Below, piece after piece: positions 16,450 through 23,376 of a stretch of DNA of 26,056 nt (position 1 is its first letter; the number at the start of each line of letters is the position of its first letter). Under the pieces are notes generated by a model. The model had not been told where the DNA came from. It was given only the letters and a program-made list of their open reading frames with translations, and did not search any database. Source of the stretch: an uncultured Agathobacter sp. (GTDB taxonomy: Bacteria > Bacillota > Clostridia > Lachnospirales > Lachnospiraceae). The position numbers were made by a program, and so were the translations under genes. The stretch is taken from positions 1 to 26,056 of the forward strand of contig CAKRLV010000031.1 of the NCBI GenBank assembly GCA_934359755.1. Reading direction: 5' to 3'.

Positions 16450-17661
16450 TTAGTTGTGCTGCAGCACAATCAGTATATCATCCGCTGTAATTCCAGTCAT
16501 TAACTCTGTTCTTACTTTAAAATCTGACAGACTCACATCAAGTATCTGCTCAATCTTCTTTATCTTATAATTAACAGTATTGCGGTGGACAAACAGTTCT
16601 TCCGCCACCTTGCTTACACTTCCATTATTATCCAAGTAGCACCGGAGCACCTGATACAGATTAGTATCATTTATTGAATCATATTCCTTTAATGGAAATA
16701 TCGTCTTTTCACAGTATGCCTTTAGTTGTTCTTCTTTTTTTATATTAAAAAGCAGACCCGCAAGCCCCATCTGGCTATAGCACCGCAGACTTTCGTCATC
16801 TAATATTTTTCTTATATAAAGTTCTGTTATCCTGCCAGTTCTAAAACTCTCTTTAATATCGGTAATCTTATGTACCGTCGAACCTATTGCAGTCCATACG
16901 GATTCGTTTTCTTTCAAGTACTTATCCAGCCACTTTCTGGCATCTTCCAGCACACTATACGCTGCACCATCATCCATATCCGAAAGTACTGTAACAAAAA
17001 GATTGTCATCCACGAACGTCACAGCATTCTTTTTCTGCTCTGAAATTGCCCCAGACCACATCTTAAGTAGCTGCTTTTGTCTTTCATTTGAAAGTTCTGA
17101 ATATATCGTCTTTGATTCACTTATTTTCGTCTTTTCAAGCATATGTGTGACTGCTATCGTATACTTTGAATTTTTAGAATATCCCTTTTTCATCAGAATC
17201 GGCATATACAGTTCCTCTTCCGCTGGCGCATAAAGGCAATACTTAAAAGCTGCTGAGAGTTCCATTTCTTTTTGCTCTTTTTGCTGTATCGCATAGCAGA
17301 ATATCCTCATCATATCTGCCAGATAGATTTCCCATGGCACTGTAAAAACTGGAAAGTCTTTCTCGTTGGCAAACTGTATTACCTCATCTGGAACTTCCTC
17401 TATGTATGGGCCGATATTCACTATCAGGCCACTTGCATTATTGCTGTAAACCTTCTCTGTAAGCATAAGAAGAGACGTCTCTTCTTCCATACCAATTCCT
17501 GTTGTAAATACAATCTCGCCACCCTTTAAAAAACCTGCAGTTTCCATATTTCCAACAATATGGACCCACTCGACAGGATTTGATAATCCGCCTTTTCCAC
17601 CTACAAGCTTAAGACCTGTACTTCCTACCTGTTTTATCAATTCATCTAATCTGACTGCCAT
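16450..17661 (-). CDS. PucR-family transcriptional regulator
   Basis: Probable ligand-responsive activator of the neighbouring catabolic genes. Residues 1-125 are a PucR-type N-terminal domain (VRLDELI...GGxGGLSNPVEWVHI...FLKGGEIVFTTGIGM). The middle is a weakly conserved GGDEF-like/CdaR segment. The C-terminal 65 residues hold the PucR helix-turn-helix (YLDNNGSVSKVAEELFVHRNTVNYKIKKIE). The length of 403 aa is at the short end for the family. The GGGAG site has 8-nt spacing. It starts 28 nt after the TauE-type gene ends, so exporter and regulator form one unit, directly upstream of the aminotransferase operon. PucR relatives control use of purines, GABA, proline and similar nitrogen sources. 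Confidence 0.87.
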   Translation of the reverse strand: MAVRLDELIKQVGSTGLKLVGGKGGLSNPVEWVHIVGNMETAGFLKGGEIVFTTGIGMEEETSLLMLTEKVYSNNASGLIVNIGPYIEEVPDEVIQFANEKDFPVFTVPWEIYLADMMRIFCYAIQQKEQKEMELSAAFKYCLYAPAEEELYMPILMKKGYSKNSKYTIAVTHMLEKTKISESKTIYSELSNERQKQLLKMWSGAISEQKKNAVTFVDDNLFVTVLSDMDDGAAYSVLEDARKWLDKYLKENESVWTAIGSTVHKITDIKESFRTGRITELYIRKILDDESLRCYSQMGLAGLLFNIKKEEQLKAYCEKTIFPLKEYDSINDTNLYQVLRCYLDNNGSVSKVAEELFVHRNTVNYKIKKIEQILDVSLSDFKVRTELMTGITADDILIVLQHN

Positions 17662-17689
17662 CTAATCATCTCCCGGTTTTATATATATC

Positions 17690-18412
17690 CTATGCGATTG
17701 CCATTATTCCCGATAAAAGCAAAAGTACATATGTTATCTTCATAAAAATATCCTGCGGTATTTTCTTCACCAGACATGTTCCTATAAATGTTCCTATAAA
17801 AACTGGTACGATACCAACCACAAGCAGACTTAGTACATGCGGATTAAAACCACCAGACACCACCTGTGGAACTGTAATGTAAAAGCCTGTTGTAACCCAT
17901 ATGAGTGCTACCGTGGCACGAAATTCCTCTTTGTCTTTAAGAACCATCGCTGCATATACGACCAATAAAGCTCCTCCTGAGACAAACATTCCATGAATCA
18001 CACCAGCCGCAAGCAGTATGCATATCATGAACCATGCTGGCATTTTCTTCTTGCTTTCATTCTTAATAAAAAGTTTTTTTAACGCAATACATATAATCAT
18101 AATTCCATAAGCTATAAGCAGCTGCCTGAGCGGGAAATGGCTGTATATCCATACCCCCGCGGTCATTCCAATTATCATGCAGACAAAGATTTTAGCGAAC
18201 TCTTTCCAATTGATATGCTTAAATCCACTGCACACAATCATCAGGCTCGATATCTGCGCAATCGCATTAAGAAGGGCTTTCGCTTCATCAGCCCCTATAA
18301 GCTTAATAGTTGGCGGCATCGAGATTAATGTACCTGCAAAACCAGTAATTGCCTGAAGCAGATTGGCTCCAAACAAAATAAGAAATACTATTAAATCCTT
18401 TATATCAAACAT
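17690..18412 (-). CDS. TauE/SafE-family exporter
   Basis: Membrane protein with about eight helices in two similar halves, family PF01925. The halves start FGANLLQAITGFAGTLISMP (near residue 14-33) and AAGVIHGMFVSGGALLVVYA (near 135-154), the conserved G-rich repeats of the family. Characterised members export sulfite, sulfoacetate or other organosulfonates; many are unassigned. At 240 aa it is normal. GGAG is 9 nt before the ATG. It is the first gene of a unit with the PucR regulator. Combined with an omega-aminotransferase and an iron-type alcohol dehydrogenase, the arrangement fits excretion of isethionate made from taurine. The exporter role is known for the family; the substrate is inferred. 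Confidence 0.85.
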   Translation of the reverse strand: MFDIKDLIVFLILFGANLLQAITGFAGTLISMPPTIKLIGADEAKALLNAIAQISSLMIVCSGFKHINWKEFAKIFVCMIIGMTAGVWIYSHFPLRQLLIAYGIMIICIALKKLFIKNESKKKMPAWFMICILLAAGVIHGMFVSGGALLVVYAAMVLKDKEEFRATVALIWVTTGFYITVPQVVSGGFNPHVLSLLVVGIVPVFIGTFIGTCLVKKIPQDIFMKITYVLLLLSGIMAIA

Positions 18413-18466
18413 GTCTTATATCTCCTTTGACAAAGTAATTTCGTATAGGTTTATTTTTCTTAAAAC

Positions 18467-18501
18467 AAAAAAAGACAGCTCCTATGTGTATAGGAACTGC
18501 C
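18467..18501 (-). terminator. Strong intrinsic terminator upstream of the TauE-type gene (possible attenuator)
   Basis: On the minus strand GGCAGTTCCTAT pairs with ATAGGAGCTGTC over 12 bp (two wobbles) around an ACAC loop, followed by T7 (18467-18473). It lies 54 nt before the TauE start. It may end the transcript from the AEC gene and the hydrolase remnant, or act as a leader attenuator. AT-rich -10-like sequences (TATTAT/TATAAG, about 18511-18530) lie upstream of it, while the stretch downstream has only weak promoter-like sequence. Confidence 0.75.
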
Positions 18502-18571
18502 CTCTTTGGCTGTATACTTATAATAATATATCAGCATTTTGGTAAAATAACAAGATATTCAATTAAAACTC

Positions 18572-18757
18572 TCAAATAAATTTCTTGAAGAAATCACACT
18601 CTTCTTTATTACACACTGCTGCCTCTGTGCGCTTCATATTGCAATGGAACACGTGCTCAAGCTCATTGTTCGCATCTCCATAGAAATGAAGTTCACTTGG
18701 CACTTTTTTCTCCATAAGCTTCTGCCCTAAACAGGTAGCCTGCTCTATAAATCTCGT
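18572..18757 (-). pseudogene. C-terminal remnant of an alpha/beta hydrolase
   Basis: Directly after the AEC gene stop, the same frame runs open for 61 codons to TGA (18572-18574). The peptide contains QKLMEKKVPSELHFYGDANN, then ELEHVFHCNMK and CNKEECDFFKKFI. This is the usual C-terminal pattern of acetyl-esterase/lipase-like alpha/beta hydrolases, with the catalytic His in EHVFH. There is no ribosome-binding site for a useful start and no nucleophile region. I read it as the tail of a gene whose 5' part was lost by deletion or replaced by the AEC gene. The rest of the 345-nt interval to the TauE start holds the terminator and AT-rich spacer. Confidence 0.65.
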
Positions 18758-19684
18758 TTAAAAAAGCAACATTACTACAACGATATATCCAACTATTGTC
18801 ACCAGACAATAAACGGATGTCGTTGTCGCAATGTACTTATTGGGTTCCTCATGCCTGACAAAATTTCCTGGATTAAAATTCGGTGCTGATAAAAAGTATA
18901 CACAAAATGCAGCAAGCATATATTTGTTAATTCCTACCTGCTTCATAATCAGAATCGTTCCTGCAAGAAGCAGCATCTGTACTACAAATCTCATAGCAAC
19001 CGTCTTTGCAACATCCGTGAGCATATCCTTTTTCAGATTCAGACTATATCCCACACATATCAAAATCATAGGACTCACAGGCGCCACTATCATATTCTTG
19101 ATACTCATATATGTATCACCAATAGGAAGTGCGAGAAATCTATTCATCAAACCGCTTATTCCAAGTCCGAGACCAATTATCAGACCTATAAATGATGGTG
19201 TCTTAAACGCATTCACTACAAGCTGCTTTGGATTAAACGGAATGTTCTGATCGGTCAGCTGTAGAAGCCCAATATATATTCCAAATACAAAGACACATGT
19301 TGCCAGATCTATGATTACTATATTGGAAAGTCTGCCCTCTCCACACATATTCTGGTAAAGAGGGTAACAAAGCATTCCACCTTCATACGCTGTAACCATA
19401 AATGGAAAATATTTGCGCAATGGCTCCGATACCATGTTCTTTGCTGCGTATCCAATAAGAAGTGCAATTATCATGGCAGCCATCATAATTCCAAATATAA
19501 TAATAGTCTGCATATTATACTCTGCTACACTTACCGCATGAAATATCAGAAGTGGCAATGCAATATTTACTATGTATTTCTTGATATTGTCAACGCCTTC
19601 GTCTTTCATCATGCCAGTTATCTTCATTATGTAACCAATAAAAATCATAATTATAACTGGTGCAACAATACTTAAAGTATTCAT
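18758..19684 (-). CDS. AEC-family (auxin efflux carrier-like) membrane transporter
   Basis: About ten hydrophobic helices in two inverted five-helix halves, as in PF03547. MNTLSIVAPVIIMIFIGYIMK is the typical first helix; NIALPLLIFHAVS and PVSPMILICVGYSL match the family's conserved helix breaks. Bacterial members carry malate, malonate or other small organic acids, and some are amino-acid related. The ATG at 19684 is chosen for its GGGGA site at 7 nt; a longer start 63 nt upstream adds a basic non-conserved stretch. The result is 308 aa, normal for the family. It is followed immediately by the hydrolase remnant. Its promoter lies in the gap after mgtE, so it is probably a separate unit. The substrate is unknown. 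Confidence 0.82.
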   Translation of the reverse strand: MNTLSIVAPVIIMIFIGYIMKITGMMKDEGVDNIKKYIVNIALPLLIFHAVSVAEYNMQTIIIFGIMMAAMIIALLIGYAAKNMVSEPLRKYFPFMVTAYEGGMLCYPLYQNMCGEGRLSNIVIIDLATCVFVFGIYIGLLQLTDQNIPFNPKQLVVNAFKTPSFIGLIIGLGLGISGLMNRFLALPIGDTYMSIKNMIVAPVSPMILICVGYSLNLKKDMLTDVAKTVAMRFVVQMLLLAGTILIMKQVGINKYMLAAFCVYFLSAPNFNPGNFVRHEEPNKYIATTTSVYCLVTIVGYIVVVMLLF

Positions 19685-19757
19685 AAATATTTCCCCTATT
19701 ATCCTAACTCTTTTCTTTGCAATGCGATAAATAATATGACTTTGCATCGCTACTCAC

Positions 19758-19786
19758 ATTATGTTATAGAGCCACCTATAATTCAA
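19758..19786 (-). promoter_or_regulatory. Candidate promoter of the AEC transporter gene
   Basis: -35 TTGAAT (19781-19786), a 17-nt spacer and -10 CATAAT (19758-19763) on the minus strand, about 70 nt before the ATG. The leader then contains a possible hairpin with arms GCGATGC and GCATTGC (19719-19750), one wobble pair included. Confidence 0.5.
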
Positions 19787-19829
19787 GTGCATTTTCGATT
19801 ATAAATTAGCTATATTCACAAATGAATAA

Positions 19830-21224
19830 CTATACCATATTAAAGACTTTAATCAGTATAAGCCATGCTAACCCGTAATATGTGATTACGGCAACTAAGT
19901 CATTTACCGTGGTGATAAGTGGTCCTGACGCAACAGCAGGATCAACCTTTATCTTATTGAAAAATAGTGGCACTAATGTTCCCACCATACTTGAAATCAG
20001 CATTGCAACCATAAGAGATACTCCAACGCAACCTGCTATCATAAAGGCACTGAATATTGTATATTTCTTAAACAGACATATATATACGCCTAAGAAAATC
20101 AAAGACATAATTCCAAGCAAAAGCCCATTGCTGAATCCAACCTTCATCTCTTTTATGATAAGTGTAAATTTGTCTTTGCCAGTCAGTTCCTCATCCATAA
20201 GAACACGTATTGTCACAGCAAGTGACTGTGTTCCTACATTTCCTGCCATGTCAAGTATAAGAGACTGAAAACAAATTACAATAGGAAGAACTGCCACAAC
20301 GCCCTCGAATGCTCCAACTACAGTCGATACCCCCATACCTAAAAATAATAAGATTACAAGCCATGGAAGACGCTTCTTCATACTCTCTGCCGTAGTCTCT
20401 TTTAAATCCTCTTCCGCTGTTAAACCAGCCAGCTTCGCATAATCCTCTCCCATTTCTTCGTCCACTGCCTCGATTACATCCTGGGCTGTGAGGATACCTA
20501 TTATTTTTTTCTGGCTATTTAATACCGGAAGGGAATCCTCTGCATAGTCCTTGATTTTCTCTATGCTCTCAGAAATTTCCTCATGGTCTAATAAATACGG
20601 ATAAGAATAACTTATAATATCGTCTAACTCTTCATAGTCCCTTGCAACTATCAGGTCTTTTAAATCAATTGCTCCGCAGAACTTGTCTTCCTCATCCACT
20701 ACGTATATTGTTGAAATATTGTCGTTGTCACCTGCCTGTATTACAAGTTCATGCATTGCCTGACGAATCGTAAGCTTTTTTGATATGCAGATAAAATTTG
20801 TAGTAATCAGGCTACCTATCTCATCATCATCATAGGAATTAATCAGCCTGATATCTGCTTTAACATCCTCATCAAGAAATGGACGCAGTTTCCTGATTGT
20901 GTCCTTATCTATATTCTCAAGCAAATCAACAGCATCATCAGAATCCATCTCATTTATGATTTGAGCAAGCTTATCTACTCCCAATTCCTCTATATATTCC
21001 TGTGGTTCCTCTATATATGAGATGATATTTGCAGTCCACTCATCCCCCAGATTGCTGTATAAGTTGATTCTCTCTTCTTTCGTCAGATATTCAAGGCTGT
21101 GTGCAATATCCATCTCATGATAATCACCTAATCTGTCCTGAAGGGTCTCCTTATCTAAGCCACTTCTTATGATAGCGACAATATCTTCTACAAACATTGG
21201 TTCCTTTAATACTTCTTTTCTCAC
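19830..21224 (-). CDS. mgtE: Magnesium transporter MgtE
   Basis: Homodimeric Mg2+ channel gated by cytosolic Mg2+. Residues 1-130 form the acidic helical N domain, residues 131-255 the CBS pair (DNDNISTIYVVDEEDKFCG and DSLPVLNSQKKIIGILTAQD), then a connecting helix and five membrane helices from about 287. Pore signatures DMAGNVGTQSLAVTIR and DPAVASGPLITTVND are intact, the latter holding the Mg-binding Asp. Length 464 aa is standard. It starts at GTG with GGAGG 6 nt upstream; an ATG overlapping it meets TGA at once. No M-box riboswitch is visible. Instead its leader has a promoter, a 27-codon small ORF and a terminator-like hairpin. Confidence 0.95.
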   Translation of the reverse strand: MRKEVLKEPMFVEDIVAIIRSGLDKETLQDRLGDYHEMDIAHSLEYLTKEERINLYSNLGDEWTANIISYIEEPQEYIEELGVDKLAQIINEMDSDDAVDLLENIDKDTIRKLRPFLDEDVKADIRLINSYDDDEIGSLITTNFICISKKLTIRQAMHELVIQAGDNDNISTIYVVDEEDKFCGAIDLKDLIVARDYEELDDIISYSYPYLLDHEEISESIEKIKDYAEDSLPVLNSQKKIIGILTAQDVIEAVDEEMGEDYAKLAGLTAEEDLKETTAESMKKRLPWLVILLFLGMGVSTVVGAFEGVVAVLPIVICFQSLILDMAGNVGTQSLAVTIRVLMDEELTGKDKFTLIIKEMKVGFSNGLLLGIMSLIFLGVYICLFKKYTIFSAFMIAGCVGVSLMVAMLISSMVGTLVPLFFNKIKVDPAVASGPLITTVNDLVAVITYYGLAWLILIKVFNMV

Positions 21225-21256
21225 ATTAAGCCTCCATTCTCCCTAAAAAAGAGCAT

Positions 21257-21316
21257 AAAAAATCCACCGTAGCAAATACTACAAACACTTGATGTTGTGA
21301 TGTCACTGCGGTGGAT
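21257..21316 (-). terminator. Terminator-like structured element in the mgtE leader
   Basis: On the minus strand an 8-bp perfect outer stem ATCCACCG/CGGTGGAT (21309-21316 with 21262-21269) is followed by a T-run (21257-21262). The 39 nt enclosed can fold into small inner hairpins, one being GTAG-TATTTG-CTAC, or into a long imperfect stem. It lies 32 nt before the mgtE start and 24 nt after the small ORF stop, the layout of an attenuator. It could equally just end transcription of upstream genes. Confidence 0.6.
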
Positions 21317-21340
21317 AGACTTAAATATATATTTACTGGC

Positions 21341-21424
21341 TCAGACAATGGCAGTCATGATAATATAATCCAAGCAATTTCCATCGCAATATGTACTTGT
21401 ACTATTACTATCACAACTGTCCAT
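21341..21424 (-). CDS. Small ORF (27 aa) in the mgtE leader, possible regulatory leader peptide
   Basis: ATG at 21422-21424 is preceded by AAAGGAGG with 6-nt spacing, one of the strongest ribosome-binding sites in the window; the stop is TGA at 21341-21343. The peptide has Asp at positions 2, 5, 14 and 19, Cys at 4, 13 and 17, an S/T-rich middle, and a hydrophobic end LDYIIMTAIV. An in-frame ATG at 21460 would make it 39 aa, but it falls inside the -10 box of the promoter found here, so the shorter form is preferred. It matches no family I know. Placed between promoter and terminator of mgtE, it is a candidate Mg2+-sensing leader peptide; a small membrane or peptide-signal product is the alternative. 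Confidence 0.55.
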   Translation of the reverse strand: MDSCDSNSTSTYCDGNCLDYIIMTAIV

Positions 21425-21458
21425 ATCTTTGCCTCCTTTACTCAAAAAATCCGTAGCC

Positions 21459-21487
21459 ATAATACCACTCATTTGTTAAAAAGTAAA
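21459..21487 (-). promoter_or_regulatory. Promoter of the mgtE leader
   Basis: -35 TTTACT (21482-21487), a 17-nt spacer and -10 TATTAT (21459-21464) on the minus strand, with transcription expected near 21452. It begins only about 20 nt after the stop of the preceding CAP-like gene. The mgtE start would then be preceded by a leader of about 230 nt. Confidence 0.55.
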
Positions 21488-21508
21488 CCTTTGCTCAAAA
21501 TTTATATC

Positions 21509-22735
21509 TTACATATCCTCAAAAATGCAAATTACTATATCATAAACAATTGCTGGCTGCCAGTACTCTTCTGAATAGTACTGCTGTGACATATTTTTTG
21601 ATGGAGAGTAATAAACGATTGAAGCAAAGCACCCTACTCCCACCTCTATATCCTCTCTCTCAAATAAATTTGCATTATTTATTCCGTCATTTCCTGGCTG
21701 TAGTAATCCAGGCTTTGTTTTAAAATATGTCTTATCATGACTATATGATCCGATTCCTTCACAAATGAAACGCACTGACTTACCCTCAGGTCTGATATTG
21801 AAATCGCAGACATTGAAATAACAACTCATCACATGCTCTCTCATATAAGGCTCATATTTATCCAGATATTGTAAATCAGAAAATCCTTTCTCCCTGCGAT
21901 ATTCATTGATACCTTCCAGAATATCTTTTGCTGAGTCTGTATCCCAATATCCATATCGTGTAGCCGTCTGTTGTGCACTGCCTTCTTCTGGTAACTGATA
22001 TGCGAACTGTACCTCTTTTCCATATTGCATGATTTCAGTTTTGCCACAGCCCTCTACTTTACATACATATTCAGCTTCTCCGAATTCAGTGTCTGTTGCT
22101 TCTTTTATGATTCTTACCAGTTTATAAACATGCATGTGTCCATTATCAGATATATTTGAATCATCATTTCCACCGTTATCATTTGAACCGTTATCATTTG
22201 AACTATTGCCGCTGATTTTTACAGTAACCTGGCACTTGTAAATATTTCCATTTTTACACTTACATGTAATAATAGCTGTTCCCTTTTCCTTCGCCGTAAC
22301 CTTTCCTTTTGCAGAAACTACAGCTACTGAATCGTTAGAACTACTCCATTTAATTGCCAAACCTCCCGTCAGCTTTAAATTAAAACTCTTTCCTTGGGTA
22401 ATAGTTTTCTTTGTCACATTCAGATAAGGATTTTTCACATTAATCCTGCATCTGTACTTTTTGCCTGATACCTTCGCAGTAATCACTGCTTTTCCAGCCT
22501 TTAGACCTATAACCTTTCCATTGACTGAAACTTTTGCGATTTTAGCATTAGATGAAGACCATTTTACAGCTTTACCTGTCCCCTTAATTTTTAATGAAAC
22601 AGTCTTTCCTACATAAATACTGGCACTGGTTCTATTTAGTTTTGTCTTTACTGCTGCCTGCGAATCAATCGGACACATTCCCAAAACCAGTGTAACCGCT
22701 AATACCAGTACAAGTAATTTTCTAATTGATTTCAT
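21509..22735 (-). CDS. Secreted protein with two Ig-like (Big_2) repeats and a CAP-like C-terminal domain
   Basis: Begins with a signal peptide: KSIRKLL, a hydrophobic run, then a likely cut after DSQA. Two bacterial Ig-like repeats follow, about residues 28-100 and 103-175, each with the KWSSSN...AKVSxxGKVxxxKxGxAxITxK pattern. A linker rich in Asn/Asp/Gly/Ser leads to a segment with a CxxxGCG pair, then a region resembling a CAP/SCP fold (INEYRREKGFSDLQYL, NIRPEGKS, CEGIGSYSHD, VGVGCFAS). I start it at 22735, which gives a clean signal peptide; an ATG 18 nt upstream is also possible and neither has a strong site. It acts outside the cell, perhaps on the surface. Function is unknown. Confidence 0.72.
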   Translation of the reverse strand: MKSIRKLLVLVLAVTLVLGMCPIDSQAAVKTKLNRTSASIYVGKTVSLKIKGTGKAVKWSSSNAKIAKVSVNGKVIGLKAGKAVITAKVSGKKYRCRINVKNPYLNVTKKTITQGKSFNLKLTGGLAIKWSSSNDSVAVVSAKGKVTAKEKGTAIITCKCKNGNIYKCQVTVKISGNSSNDNGSNDNGGNDDSNISDNGHMHVYKLVRIIKEATDTEFGEAEYVCKVEGCGKTEIMQYGKEVQFAYQLPEEGSAQQTATRYGYWDTDSAKDILEGINEYRREKGFSDLQYLDKYEPYMREHVMSCYFNVCDFNIRPEGKSVRFICEGIGSYSHDKTYFKTKPGLLQPGNDGINNANLFEREDIEVGVGCFASIVYYSPSKNMSQQYYSEEYWQPAIVYDIVICIFEDM

Positions 22736-22756
22736 ATCTCTTTCTCTTTTCATACA

Positions 22757-23371
22757 TTAATCCAAAGTAAACTTGCTTACTACATCATTCAAATCTCTTA
22801 CTATGATATCCTGCCTATCTGACATATCAGAGATATCAGTTACATTTCCTGAAAGCTGCGTAATTGCCTCCATGATATTAGAACTAAGCTCTGTAGTATT
22901 CTGCGCTGCCTCTCTAATCTTAATGCTTGCCTCATCCATACTCGAAAAGTGTTCCTTAATATTTGAAATGATGCCCTTATTACTATCGTACATCTGATTT
23001 AGTGAATCACTCATGTTACCTATCTCATCCTGCCATTTAACGGTGATAGGATTTACAGTAAAATCACCACCCACAAGAGATCCTGCGAATTTCTGCACTC
23101 TGCTGATACTATTTGCAATAACTCTCACCTGTAGTAAACAATAACAACAGCAATTACAATTGCTATAAATGAAATAGCAGCCATCATGGTCATCTTCTGT
23201 AATATTTATCTCATTCTGAATCTTATCCTCACTTACACCCGCCATATATGTACCTGTTCCAGTAATCAAAATAGCACTTCCTGTATCGCCAATCCTGATA
23301 TCTGAAATAAGATTTGTAATAGAAGTCAGTTCAATATCTACTGTGACACATCCAATATATTTATTGTTCAC
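22757..23371 (-). pseudogene. Decayed methyl-accepting chemotaxis protein (partial dCache, HAMP, partial signalling helix)
   Basis: The first 57 residues match the end of a dCache sensor domain (KYIGCVTVDIELTSITNLI...IGDTGSAILI). About 200 upstream residues that should precede them are missing; the flavoprotein gene ends 5 nt before. At 23128-23193 the open frame reads as an odd Cys-rich stretch, while another frame encodes a perfect helix, MTMMAAISFIAIVIAVVIVY. Two compensating frameshifts must therefore flank it. Frame then returns to a HAMP-like part (RVIANSISRVQKFAG...DFT) and a short coiled-coil ending KFTLD. The conserved hairpin tip of receptors is absent. I judge it non-functional. 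Confidence 0.7.
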
Positions 23372-23376
23372 TATAT

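Noticed and set aside
21225..21340. M-box (ykoK) Mg2+ riboswitch before mgtE
   Set aside because: The conserved M-box core sequences and its length are not found; only a hairpin with a T-run and a small ORF are visible.
21341..21460. 39-aa version of the small ORF starting at 21460
   Set aside because: Its ATG lies in the -10 box (21459-21464) of the likely promoter and has a weak ribosome-binding site, whereas 21424 has a strong one.
22757..23371. Intact Cys-rich membrane protein
   Set aside because: The Cys-rich stretch arises from reading a transmembrane helix out of frame, and both flanks are clear fragments of a chemoreceptor.
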